The position numbers and the translations under genes are program-made. From Muribaculaceae bacterium (GTDB lineage Bacteria; Bacteroidota; Bacteroidia; Bacteroidales; Muribaculaceae), in NCBI GenBank assembly GCA_029062005.1, contig JAIDQZ010000103.1, forward strand, positions 1 through 40,887: a stretch of 40,887 bases of DNA, read 5' to 3'. The notes under the pieces were generated by a model. That model saw only the letters and a program-made list of their open reading frames with translations, ran no database searches and had not been told where the DNA came from. Positions 1 to 7,872 of the stretch are shown here, in pieces; position 1 is the stretch's first letter; each line of letters opens with the position of its first letter.

Positions 1-39
1 CCCCTCAACCCCCAACCCCACAACCTCACAACTAAAAAA
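1..39. repeat. C-rich low-complexity spacer
   Basis: This is a short cytosine/adenine-rich run of CCCCAAC/CCACAACC-like units ending in an A-run just before the ATG at 40. A very similar spacer sits before the GTG start at 24833. It marks the 5' boundary of the first gene, so the gene at 40 is probably complete rather than cut by the window edge. Confidence 0.6.
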
Positions 40-888
40 ATGGAATTCTGGTTTGTAATATTGCTCTCGGTAATAGCCATTCTGGCGATCGCCCTTTTGC
101 TCTACTTTGAGTTGATGGGCGACGACTACATTCGTGTTAGCAGAATGAAACATAAGAGGGGTGAATACATCAACGACCAGACAGCCGTGATATGTCAGAC
201 CATAAAAGACATATCGGACTCACGCAAGTCTTACAGTCTCTTTGTGGAGTATCTCTTCACCAACCATAAGCAATTTCTTGAATACGTAAGTAATATTCTA
301 TCCGGAATAAGTCACGCATATAACTCTGAAGATGTTGCTGCGCTTCATAAAAGCATCTATGATGTAAAGGAAATGAAAATTGAGTTAAAGGATCAGAAAG
401 AAGCGCAAGACGGTTGTATCACCACGATTGACAGCACGCGATATATTGAGGCTCTTTCATGGATCTATCTTGCCAACAACTGCCGCTTCATCATCAATGA
501 TGAGCTGCATCATCTTGCAAAGGTATGCATAGATTATTCCGATAAATACAATGAGCCTTTCCCTGATCTTTACAATGATCAGCTGGAGATTTTTGTAGAT
601 GATATCCGCAATATATGTAGCACTGCGGTCTCTCTGATCGGGACTCCTGATCTTGAAGGGATGCGCGAACTAAGAAAGAGAATGCAGGTGATCCTCTCGG
701 AGTCGTATTCGAACTCCCAGCGTCTTTACGAGCACCTTCACGACGGCAGGACGGAACTTGCACCTGAAAAGCGCATAGCACTTCAATACACCATGAACGC
801 ATTCCAGATATGCCACAGCATCATCTACTCGTTGCGTCGCTTCATGCTCGCCAATATCTGTCTCACCCTCTCCCTCAACCACAAATAA
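40..888 (+). CDS. membrane-anchored helical protein of unknown function
   Basis: This 282-residue protein has one hydrophobic N-terminal segment (about residues 4-24, rich in Ile, Leu and Ala) followed by a long charged, apparently all-helical domain. I see no enzymatic motif and no lipobox, so it is probably anchored by its N-terminus with the bulk on one side of the inner membrane. The helical, Glu/Lys/Arg-rich pattern resembles PhoU-like or four-helix accessory domains found beside phosphate transporters, but that is only an impression. The start is supported by the typical low-complexity spacer just upstream. The gene faces the hydrolase gene at 1128-2186, with a strong hairpin between them. 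It is real by length and composition; its function is not recognised. Confidence 0.72.
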   Translation: MEFWFVILLSVIAILAIALLLYFELMGDDYIRVSRMKHKRGEYINDQTAVICQTIKDISDSRKSYSLFVEYLFTNHKQFLEYVSNILSGISHAYNSEDVAALHKSIYDVKEMKIELKDQKEAQDGCITTIDSTRYIEALSWIYLANNCRFIINDELHHLAKVCIDYSDKYNEPFPDLYNDQLEIFVDDIRNICSTAVSLIGTPDLEGMRELRKRMQVILSESYSNSQRLYEHLHDGRTELAPEKRIALQYTMNAFQICHSIIYSLRRFMLANICLTLSLNHK

Positions 889-934
889 GGCGATCGTAAG
901 GTCGAGTGATGGTATTACCATCCATACCATAGCA

Positions 935-1036
935 AGGTAGGGACGCACGGCTCGTGCGTCCGCCTCCGTATTGCCGGTTTATATGTCGAATTTGCAAAGC
1001 CGATAGCAGGCGGACGCACGAGCCGTGCGTCTGTAG
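935..1036. repeat. dispersed palindromic repeat, copy A
   Basis: A REP/MITE-like element begins GGTAGGGACGC. It has perfect 24-bp inverted arms at 942-965 and 1008-1031, and each arm is itself a near-palindrome (GACGCACG-gct-CGTGCGTC). The roughly 42-bp centre contains CGAATTTGCAA and CCGAT. The same arrangement, in the same orientation, recurs at 2272-2367 on the other side of the hydrolase gene. It lies between convergent genes and encodes no protein. Confidence 0.85.
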
Positions 1037-1044
1037 AATATCAG

Positions 1045-1079
1045 AGAGGCTGCCTGACAATCATTGTCAGACAGCCTCT
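1045..1079. terminator. bidirectional hairpin between convergent genes
   Basis: Stem GAGGCTG/CAGCCTC continues through CTGACAAT/ATTGTCAG with one mismatch per side and almost no loop. It lies between the plus gene ending at 888 and the minus gene ending at 1128, as expected for a shared terminator. U-tracts are weak on both sides. Confidence 0.65.
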
Positions 1080-1127
1080 TCCATGACAAATATTCAGATT
1101 CTAAATTCAAAATTCTCAATTATACCA

Positions 1128-2186
1128 TCAGTACATAGGTTTGAACCCCTCTGATTTTACAAACTTCTTTGTCACGTCGCCGACAAGATCGGTAGAATGA
1201 GATGTGTCAAGCTTCAATATCTTTCCTTTCGGACTAAGATCGCATTTCTTTAGGTCTACGTAATAGTATCCGGGATTGGTCACGATATCGAAATAATAAA
1301 GCTTGTCGCGAAGATTGGAATAGCTTCTCCACTGAGTGCTGCTTACGTTTGGTTCACCCTCTATAGTGTAGGTATATGGTACGCAAGAATTCACAAGTAT
1401 CGACCGTGTTATAGCTGCTCCGAGCTGAGCTTCATCTGTCTTCTCAACACGATGTGCGAAATAATTGGCTCGCACGCATCTGTCTGGGCTGCTGACTGTT
1501 CCGGGAAGCATGTGCACTCCTCCGATCTTGTCCCAGTAATTGATGATCGCCGTCATTGATGGCCATGTGGGATCGTTGGTCATAGCACGTATGTCTCCGG
1601 GATCGTATATGTTCAGGTTTCCGTGGTCAAACTCGAAAATTATCGAGCTTCCGGAAGCATCTGTCACTCCCCAGTGAAGTGTCGATACCGTACCGCCGTC
1701 AAATGTAGCACCTTCGATGCTGAACGGTGTGGATGTCAAAAGGTCCTTTACTTCTCCCGTGGTTGCACAGTTGTCGAGAATCCAGCCAACTATCATTGCA
1801 AGTGAGATGGGTGGATTTTTTTCTCTTTGGGCATTATCGTAGATGGTTCCTTTGCAGAAAAGACCGTTAACTGAAAGTCCTTTCTCATTCATGCCTTCCG
1901 TGATACCGCCGTCATAACCCACTGCATATACCGCGCCATACTTGGATGTCCAGTTGATGCCGGCTGGAGTAGAGGCACCCTGTTTGTAGATGCCGGCAGG
2001 ATATACATAAAGGTTGGTCGGAATCGGTGTCTTCCAGTCAAGTGAACGACCGATGATAAGGAGACTGTCAGATCCCTCATATATTACTCGCGTGCATGCG
2101 TCGCCCTGCGACGGCATTGCGGCCGCGCTGATTCCAATTGCGCCAAGTGCCAAAGCTTTACAGATACTTTTCATAGCAGAATACAT
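1128..2186 (-). CDS. choloylglycine hydrolase / penicillin V acylase family protein (bile salt hydrolase-like)
   Basis: This 352-residue protein is a linear-amide C-N hydrolase of the Ntn superfamily. Members cleave conjugated bile salts to free bile acid plus glycine or taurine, or cleave penicillin V or N-acyl-homoserine lactones. A signal peptide (about residues 1-30) ends directly at Cys31, which becomes the N-terminal nucleophile. Arg47 and Asp50 in the GRSLDW motif lie 16 and 19 residues after it, the same spacing as Arg18 and Asp21 of known bile salt hydrolases. The TNDPTW segment and the RCVRANYF segment supply the usual downstream Asn and Arg. Export to the periplasm fits the Bacteroidota members. 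The start could be Met5 instead of Met1; neither has a clear ribosome binding site. The gene is monocistronic and flanked by direct repeats. Substrate preference cannot be read from sequence alone. Confidence 0.93.
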   Translation of the reverse strand: MYSAMKSICKALALGAIGISAAAMPSQGDACTRVIYEGSDSLLIIGRSLDWKTPIPTNLYVYPAGIYKQGASTPAGINWTSKYGAVYAVGYDGGITEGMNEKGLSVNGLFCKGTIYDNAQREKNPPISLAMIVGWILDNCATTGEVKDLLTSTPFSIEGATFDGGTVSTLHWGVTDASGSSIIFEFDHGNLNIYDPGDIRAMTNDPTWPSMTAIINYWDKIGGVHMLPGTVSSPDRCVRANYFAHRVEKTDEAQLGAAITRSILVNSCVPYTYTIEGEPNVSSTQWRSYSNLRDKLYYFDIVTNPGYYYVDLKKCDLSPKGKILKLDTSHSTDLVGDVTKKFVKSEGFKPMY

Positions 2187-2271
2187 TATAAGATTAAAAA
2201 TTAATTTACTTACAATTCATAACGCCTGCAACACGCAAAAGGTTGACTTCCCGATTATCAATTCCCGGTCA

Positions 2272-2367
2272 GGTAGGGACGCTCGGCTCGTGCCTCCGCC
2301 TCCCGAATCAAAATAGCCGAATTTGCAATACCGATCGCAATGCGGACGCACGGACCGTGCGCCCCTG
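2272..2367. repeat. dispersed palindromic repeat, copy B
   Basis: This is a diverged second copy of the element at 935-1036, in the same orientation. It shares GGTAGGGACGC at the left end, CGGCTCGTGC and TCCGCCTCC in the left arm, CCGAATTTGCAA and CCGAT in the centre, and TGCGGACGCACG in the right arm. The arms pair less well than in copy A. It sits in the 332-bp gene-free stretch between the hydrolase and the response regulator. Apart from this copy, that stretch holds AT-rich low-complexity sequence and one promoter. Confidence 0.8.
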
Positions 2368-2382
2368 TCAGCCGATTAATCC

Positions 2383-2415
2383 AAATTCAAAATTGAACTC
2401 AATTCTCAATTATAC
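2383..2415. repeat. AT-rich low-complexity repeat following copy B
   Basis: The run AAATTCAAAATT, then AATTCTCAATTATAC, closely matches 1103-1125, which follows repeat copy A, except for a short insert. Both palindromic copies are therefore followed by the same AT-rich tail, so the duplicated unit is larger than the palindrome. Confidence 0.65.
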
Positions 2416-2432
2416 TCAGATTTCGATTATAT

Positions 2433-2463
2433 TTTGTATTCTAAAAAAAAATTATTACCTTTG
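2433..2463 (+). promoter_or_regulatory. Bacteroidota sigma-ABfr-type promoter for the two-component operon
   Basis: A TTTG at 2433-2436, a 19-bp spacer, then TACCTTTG at 2456-2463 matches the Bacteroides consensus TTTG-N19-21-TAnnTTTG. Transcription would start about 50 bp before the ATG at 2519. Confidence 0.75.
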
Positions 2464-2518
2464 CATTTAATTATGAATTATGCATTGGGCATTTTTAATT
2501 GTTCATTGACCTAAACTT

Positions 2519-3244
2519 ATGGAAATTTACAAAATACTTGTCGTTGACGACGAACCGGATCTCTGCGAAGGTCTCAAACTCAACCTTGAAATAGAAGGAT
2601 ATGAAGCTGATGCAGCTTATTCTGCTGAAGAAGCCCTTGAAATGGATCTCCCATCTTACGACCTAATTCTCCTTGATGTTATGATGGGTAAGATGTCCGG
2701 CTTTGAAATGGCGCGAATTCTCAAAAGGAATCCTGCCACTTCTTCAATCCCGGTCATCTTCTGCACTGCTAAGAATGCAGACGACGACATGATAGCGGGT
2801 CTCAATCTCGGTGCCGATGACTACGTCACCAAACCTTACAACATCCGCAACATCCTTGCGCGCATCAAATCAGTATTGCGTCGCACCGAACGCTCAGGAG
2901 CTGCCACCCCTGCCAACCCCGTGGCTACAACAAAAGAGGAAGTGAAGCAAAAGCGCATCATTCGCGAGGAAGGTCTTGTGATCGACCTTGACCAGATCGT
3001 TTGCACAATCGATGAGGTGCCGGTGCGAATGCCCAGAAAAGAATTTGAACTCCTTTCTCTCTTCATGAGCAATCCGGGAAAGATCTTCTCACGTGAAGAC
3101 ATTCTTCAGAAAGTATGGTCTGACGAAGTAGTTGTCGTAAACCGTGTGGTGGATGTCAACGTGACTCGTCTCCGTGCCAAGATCGGCAAATATGGCAAGC
3201 TTATCGTCACGCGTTCGGGCTACGGCTACGGCTTTAAGGTTTGA
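2519..3244 (+). CDS. OmpR/PhoB-family response regulator
   Basis: This 241-residue regulator has an N-terminal receiver domain (about 1-122) and a C-terminal winged-helix DNA-binding domain (about 145-241). The acidic pocket is Asp10/Asp11, the phosphorylated residue is Asp53 in LILLDVMM, and the conserved Thr/Ser and Lys lie in FCTAKN and VTKPY. The C-terminal half shows the OmpR recognition-helix pattern VVDVNVTRLRAKIG and ends GYGYGFKV. The histidine kinase follows 52 bp downstream and is its obvious partner. A good promoter precedes it. The first residues differ from those I remember for B. fragilis RprY, so no gene symbol is given. The signal sensed is unknown. Confidence 0.95.
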   Translation: MEIYKILVVDDEPDLCEGLKLNLEIEGYEADAAYSAEEALEMDLPSYDLILLDVMMGKMSGFEMARILKRNPATSSIPVIFCTAKNADDDMIAGLNLGADDYVTKPYNIRNILARIKSVLRRTERSGAATPANPVATTKEEVKQKRIIREEGLVIDLDQIVCTIDEVPVRMPRKEFELLSLFMSNPGKIFSREDILQKVWSDEVVVVNRVVDVNVTRLRAKIGKYGKLIVTRSGYGYGFKV

Positions 3245-3296
3245 TGGGCTGTTGCTTGTGAGTTGTTAGATAATCGTTGTCTTTAATAGTTGAAAA

Positions 3297-4775
3297 ATGC
3301 GTTCCCTGAAGATAAGCTATAGTACAAGGCTTTTCATCATCATTGTCGCTATCCTCACTGTCTGTGAAGTCGCTTTCATCGCCTTTCAGTTCTCACGTGA
3401 GCAGCGTTACCGCGAGGAGCTGCTCAACGCGCAGCTGACAATTCTCAACTATCAGCTGCTCGATCACTATGAGGGCGGATTAGTGGATGTGGAGACATGG
3501 GAACGCACCATCGACCTTCCGATCCAGATGCTTCAGCTTGCCATCTTCGATTCGGAAGGAAACATGATCTATGACAATACAGGCATAGGGGAGATAGAAA
3601 ACCCTCTTGAGCTTGCAGAGATCAAGATGGCAATGGAATCTGACGATCATAAGGGATTCTGTGTCCATAACAATGATGACGAGGATGATGATGAGTTTTA
3701 CTACTATGCAGCATTGCGCGAAGGAGATCTTATAGCCAGGACAGGTGCTCTCGGGCATGATGTAGGCATTGCCGATTTCATGCAGATCGACCGTTCCTTC
3801 ATATGGTACGCCTTCCTGATATATATCGTCATCATATCGATCGCTTACTATACCACTTCAAGAATGGGCAACGCCGTGAAGCGTCTCTCTGAGTTTGCCG
3901 ACAAGGCTGAAAGGGGAGAGGAGATATTCGACACCGAAGCTTTCCCGAGAAATGAACTCGGAAACATTGCCCACAGCATTGTCCTGATATATGCGCGATG
4001 GCAGCGTACGGTAGCTGATCGAGATCAGAAAGCCAAGATTGCACTGCGTGAAGAGCAGGAAAAAGCGCGTCTCAAGAGAGAGCTTACTAATAATATCAAT
4101 CATGAGCTGAAGACTCCGGTTTCGGCTATATCACTCGAACTTGAGACAATAATCACACGTAAGGATCAGATCACGGATCAGCAGCGCGATATGCTCATAT
4201 CAAGATGCAAGGCTAATTCCGACCGGCTTCTGAAGATGATTCAGGATATCCTTACCCTCAACCGTCTTGACGATGGTGCAGAGAACATTCAGAAGGAATT
4301 ACTGTCGCTGCGCGATATAGTCGACGAAACCTCAGACACCCTGCTTCCGAAAGCGGAGAATGTCGGAATCGCTTTCGATATCAACCTTCCAGAGACAATG
4401 ATGATGCTTGGCAACGGACCTCTTCTTGAGGCCGTGTTCAATAATCTGATCAACAATGCGATATTATACTCAGGAGGCTCCACGATATCGATATTCCTTC
4501 AGGAGGAGAACGACAGCAGCTACCGCATAATCATAGCCGACGACGGCACAGGCATCCCGGAAGAGCATCTTGAGCATCTTTTCGACCGGTTTTATCGTAT
4601 AGAATCGGGCAGGTCGCGAAAGAAGGGAGGCACCGGTATCGGACTCGCGATTGTGAAGAGTGCGGCACGCTTCCATGGCGGAGACATCACTGTCCGCAAC
4701 CGCCCCTCCGGAGGTCTTGAATTTACACTTACTCTCTCTAAATCCTTTGGATCAGATAAGGACGCAAAGTCATAG
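3297..4775 (+). CDS. membrane sensor histidine kinase
   Basis: This 492-residue sensor has transmembrane segments at about residues 11-30 and 168-186, flanking a periplasmic domain of about 135 residues that contains an acidic patch (NNDDEDDDE near 125). A HAMP-like linker, a coiled charged stretch (about 242-262) and a HisKA domain follow, with His269 in the INHELKTP motif as phosphoacceptor. The HATPase domain shows the N box (FNNLINNAILYS, about 381-392), G1 (DDGTGIP, about 415-421), the F box (LFDRFYR) and G2 (GGTGIGLA, about 444-451). It is paired with the response regulator upstream. The acidic periplasmic patch might bind a divalent cation or cationic peptide, but that is speculative. 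The biotin synthase gene follows after 27 bp and may be co-transcribed. Confidence 0.95.
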   Translation: MRSLKISYSTRLFIIIVAILTVCEVAFIAFQFSREQRYREELLNAQLTILNYQLLDHYEGGLVDVETWERTIDLPIQMLQLAIFDSEGNMIYDNTGIGEIENPLELAEIKMAMESDDHKGFCVHNNDDEDDDEFYYYAALREGDLIARTGALGHDVGIADFMQIDRSFIWYAFLIYIVIISIAYYTTSRMGNAVKRLSEFADKAERGEEIFDTEAFPRNELGNIAHSIVLIYARWQRTVADRDQKAKIALREEQEKARLKRELTNNINHELKTPVSAISLELETIITRKDQITDQQRDMLISRCKANSDRLLKMIQDILTLNRLDDGAENIQKELLSLRDIVDETSDTLLPKAENVGIAFDINLPETMMMLGNGPLLEAVFNNLINNAILYSGGSTISIFLQEENDSSYRIIIADDGTGIPEEHLEHLFDRFYRIESGRSRKKGGTGIGLAIVKSAARFHGGDITVRNRPSGGLEFTLTLSKSFGSDKDAKS

Positions 4776-4802
4776 CATCAGTCCGGACTATTTCGCATAA
4801 CT

Positions 4803-5792
4803 ATGGACAATACGCAAATAAATTCTCTCGCCGATCGTGTGATATCATCGGCTCAAGGAGTAACCCGCGAGGAGGCTCTTGCCCTTATGCAGGCGGAAGA
4901 CATGGATGCTCTGTGTGATGCCGCTGACCGTATCAGGAAAGCATTCCACGGATGCTATTTCGATTCCTGCTCCATTGTCAATGCACGCAGCGGAATGTGT
5001 GGCGAAGACTGCAAGTGGTGTGCACAGACCGGCAGACACGATACAGGATGCGCCACCTACAATTTTATAGAGGAGGACCGTGCGCTTGATGCAGCGCACC
5101 TTAACGAGGAAGTCGGCATCAGCCGCTTCTCGCTTGTCACGAGCGGCAGGGCAGTCAGCGACAGGGATCTTGATAATTTCATAAAGATTTACGAGCGTCT
5201 TGCATCAGAGACTGATCTGCATCTCTGCGCCTCGATGGGATTACTGTCCGAATCGGCACTTGCGCGCCTCCGGAAAGCAGGAGTGGAACGCTATCACTGC
5301 AATATGGAGACAAGCCGGAGGATGTGGGACAAGTTGTGCACCACACACACGCAGGAAGATAAAAGGCGTACCATAGAGGCTGCCCGCAGGCAGGGAATGA
5401 CGATCTGCTCGGGCGGTATAATAGGGATGGGGGAGACTGCTGAAGATCGTGTCGACTTTGCAATAATGCTCCGCGAAATGGATGTGGATTCGGTGCCCAT
5501 GAACATCCTCAACCCGATAAAGGGAACCCCTCTTGAGAACACTCCGCTCATTCCGGAAGAGGATATCGTGAGGTGCGCGGCGGTATGGCGGTTCATATTG
5601 CCGAAGCAGACCATCCGTTTTGCCGGAGGCAGAGGACGACTGTCGGAAGCCAACATGCGCCGTATCTTCACCGGAGGTATCGACGGTGCCATTATGGGCG
5701 ACATGCTGACCACTATTGGCAATACAGTGGAGAAAGACAAGGAAATGCTCTCATCCCTTCATCTCGAATTCAATCCTCATCCCTCTTCATGA
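4803..5792 (+). CDS. bioB: biotin synthase
   Basis: This 329-residue radical-SAM enzyme inserts sulfur into dethiobiotin, the last step of biotin synthesis. The CX3CX2C motif binding the [4Fe-4S] cluster is Cys66, Cys70 and Cys73 in SGMCGEDCKWCAQ. Residues for the [2Fe-2S] cluster appear in HLCASMG and YHCNMETS, plus the Arg in IRFAGGRGR. Length is normal for BioB. No other bio gene is in the window, so the rest of the pathway must be elsewhere, or dethiobiotin is taken up. It stands 27 bp behind the histidine kinase gene and is followed by a pyrimidine-rich repeated spacer. The link to the two-component system may only be positional. Confidence 0.97.
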   Translation: MDNTQINSLADRVISSAQGVTREEALALMQAEDMDALCDAADRIRKAFHGCYFDSCSIVNARSGMCGEDCKWCAQTGRHDTGCATYNFIEEDRALDAAHLNEEVGISRFSLVTSGRAVSDRDLDNFIKIYERLASETDLHLCASMGLLSESALARLRKAGVERYHCNMETSRRMWDKLCTTHTQEDKRRTIEAARRQGMTICSGGIIGMGETAEDRVDFAIMLREMDVDSVPMNILNPIKGTPLENTPLIPEEDIVRCAAVWRFILPKQTIRFAGGRGRLSEANMRRIFTGGIDGAIMGDMLTTIGNTVEKDKEMLSSLHLEFNPHPSS

Positions 5793-5879
5793 CTTAACCC
5801 TTCTCTCCTGACTCTAAATCCTTCTCTCTTGACCCTTGACTCTTGACTCTTGACCCTTCACTCTTGACTCTTAATAAAA
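5793..5879 (+). repeat. pyrimidine-rich tandem spacer (TTGACTC units)
   Basis: This spacer is built from imperfect TTGACTC / TTGACCC heptamers repeated head to tail and ends in an A-run directly before the ATG at 5880. It codes for nothing and the pattern recurs at 21846-21981. See findings. Confidence 0.75.
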
Positions 5880-6830
5880 ATGGACATATCCGTAGTAATA
5901 CCGCTATACAATGAAGCCGAATCTCTTCCCGAGCTCCACGCATGGATAGCACGTGTGATGGAAGCAAACGGCTTTTCCTATGAAATAATTTTCTGCAACG
6001 ACGGCTCTACCGACGGTTCACTTGCAGTGATAAAGGATCTTGCAAAGCAGGATCCTCATGTGCACTGCATCAGTTTCTCGCGCAACTACGGCAAGTCGCC
6101 GGCCCTCAACGAAGGATTCCGTCATGCCAAAGGCGACGTGGTGATCACTATGGACGCCGACCTTCAGGACAGTCCTGATGAAATTCCCGAACTCTACCGG
6201 ATGATCACTGAAGATGGCTATGATCTTGTGTCCGGGTGGAAGAAAAAGCGTTACGATCCTCTGAGCAAGACCATCCCCACAAAGCTCTTTAACGCGACAG
6301 CCCGTAAGGTTAGCGGCATCAGGAATCTCCATGATTTCAATTGCGGTCTAAAGGCTTATCGAAATGAAGTGGTGAAGCATATAGAGGTATATGGCGATAT
6401 GCACCGTTATATTCCGTATCTTGCCAAGAATGCAGGCTACAAGAAGATAGGTGAAAAGGTGGTGCATCATCAGGCAAGAAAATACGGTGTCACTAAATTT
6501 GGTCTCGACCGCTTCGTCAACGGCTATCTCGACCTTGCCACGCTGTGGTTTCAGTCAAAGTTCGGCATCAAGCCGATGCATATATTCGGTCTTTTGGGAA
6601 GCCTCATGTTTCTTGTGGGTTTTATTGCAACCCTGACGGTCCTCATACTGAAGATTGTGAGCATGTGCAGTGATGGTTATAATTTCTATGTGACAAAGTC
6701 TGTATATTTCTATCTCTCTCTTACTGCAATGGTGATGGGCCTTCAGTTCTTCCTCACAGGCTTCATTGGGGAACTGATAACCCGTAACTCACCCGAGCGA
6801 AACAACTACCTTATAGGAGAAGAATGGTAG
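5880..6830 (+). CDS. family 2 glycosyltransferase, DPM1/GtrB-like (polyprenyl-phosphate sugar transferase)
   Basis: This 316-residue enzyme has a GT-A catalytic domain: VVIPLYNEAESLPEL at the start, NDGSTDGS (about 40-47) for nucleotide-sugar binding, and DAD at 92-94 followed by LQDSPDEIP for metal binding. Two C-terminal transmembrane segments (about 234-262 and 276-300) place it in the inner membrane. By family, it moves a hexose or aminosugar from a nucleotide sugar to undecaprenyl phosphate, for later transfer to a glycan or lipid A. The sugar cannot be predicted. It overlaps the next gene by 7 bp, which suggests translational coupling. Confidence 0.93.
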   Translation: MDISVVIPLYNEAESLPELHAWIARVMEANGFSYEIIFCNDGSTDGSLAVIKDLAKQDPHVHCISFSRNYGKSPALNEGFRHAKGDVVITMDADLQDSPDEIPELYRMITEDGYDLVSGWKKKRYDPLSKTIPTKLFNATARKVSGIRNLHDFNCGLKAYRNEVVKHIEVYGDMHRYIPYLAKNAGYKKIGEKVVHHQARKYGVTKFGLDRFVNGYLDLATLWFQSKFGIKPMHIFGLLGSLMFLVGFIATLTVLILKIVSMCSDGYNFYVTKSVYFYLSLTAMVMGLQFFLTGFIGELITRNSPERNNYLIGEEW

Positions 6831-7744
6831 TGTCATGCCCCGACATATTGCGCTCCTCGTTCGCCGCCTTGGCAATGGCGGTGACAATTCTTGCATATCC
6901 ACAGTCAAACAGAGGCACTATAACCCCTGTGGAGAGTGACGATGAGGCTCCTCCGCAGCCCGTGCTTCATTATTACGACAAGCACGGCGACAAACTCGAT
7001 ACTCCGGTCTATTATCTCGCCGAACTCGACACTGTGTCCAAGATACGTCCAGCATCCCCCTATCCTCTCTACAACGGCGTAACTGTTGGTGTGAACTTCG
7101 CTGATGCGGTGATGGCGCTCACAGGTCAGAAGCATTCAAGCTACGATGTCAACGCAATGGTGTCTCTCCACAATTGGTTTTTCCCGGTGGTGGAGGTTGG
7201 TGTCGGGTGGGGTAGGTACACTGATAAGAACGATCTCTTCTCAGTAAAGGCTTATCCCTCGGTCTATGTTAAAGCCGGCATCAACTACAATTTCCTTTAC
7301 AAGTCTAATCCTGACTACATGGTCTATTTAGGTCTTCGCTATGGATTGTCACGCCACTCGTGGGACAGGACCGATATCAAGACCACAAACGACGCCGGTG
7401 AGTCAGTAAAGGCTCCCGATGAGCTTAACCGTAGTTGCCTGAGCACTTACGGCGAGGTGCTCGCCGGATTGAAGGTGAAGATAGCCGGACCTTTCTCTAT
7501 GGGATGGAACGTACGTTACCGCATAGGTCTTCATAATTCAGGTGGAGAGGATCCATGGTTTGTGCCGGGATATGGCACCGGTCCGCTGGGGTTCACCTTC
7601 AACGCATATTTTACCTTCGGCGGCAAGAAGAAAGCATCTGCCCACGATATTCTGGATCTCCCTTTGCCTGAATCTCTGGAACCCGCACAATCTTCCGGCA
7701 GTCCGGAAGATCTGCCTGTAGAAGGAGTGGATGACATATCATGA
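6824..7744 (+). CDS. outer-membrane beta-barrel-like protein, possibly DUF6048
   Basis: This 306-residue protein has an N-terminal hydrophobic signal-like segment (about residues 9-27), then alternating polar and aromatic strands with glycines (for example VVEVGVGWGRYT, YLGLRYGLSRHSW and the AYFTFGG ending) typical of small outer-membrane barrels. It resembles the family I remember as DUF6048, though I could not check this. The last ~45 residues are Pro/Ser/Glu-rich and probably flexible. Its start lies inside the end of the glycosyltransferase gene, so the two are translated together. A strong shared terminator follows. Function is unknown; a role in envelope biogenesis beside the glycosyltransferase is a guess from position. 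Confidence 0.82.
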   Translation: MVVSCPDILRSSFAALAMAVTILAYPQSNRGTITPVESDDEAPPQPVLHYYDKHGDKLDTPVYYLAELDTVSKIRPASPYPLYNGVTVGVNFADAVMALTGQKHSSYDVNAMVSLHNWFFPVVEVGVGWGRYTDKNDLFSVKAYPSVYVKAGINYNFLYKSNPDYMVYLGLRYGLSRHSWDRTDIKTTNDAGESVKAPDELNRSCLSTYGEVLAGLKVKIAGPFSMGWNVRYRIGLHNSGGEDPWFVPGYGTGPLGFTFNAYFTFGGKKKASAHDILDLPLPESLEPAQSSGSPEDLPVEGVDDIS

Positions 7745-7782
7745 TCGCATTTTAAATTTTACCGAATGTTGCGTATATAGTA

Positions 7783-7822
7783 AGATAAAGGCAGGACTGT
7801 AATTTCAGTTCTGCCTTTATCT
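7783..7822. terminator. strong bidirectional terminator
   Basis: Stem AGATAAAGGCAG/CTGCCTTTATCT extends through ACTG/CAGT with a six-base TAATTT loop. It separates the plus gene ending at 7744 from the fimbrial operon ending at 7873 on the minus strand. A- and T-rich flanks suit termination both ways. Confidence 0.85.
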
Positions 7823-7872
7823 TTATCATTATTTTAATTCTGGCTAAGCCCTTATTGTTTTGAGATGGAATC

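Noticed and set aside
2519..4775. Assignment of the two-component pair as RprY/RprX
   Set aside because: The receiver N-terminus does not match the RprY start I remember, and the family is large; a generic name is safer.
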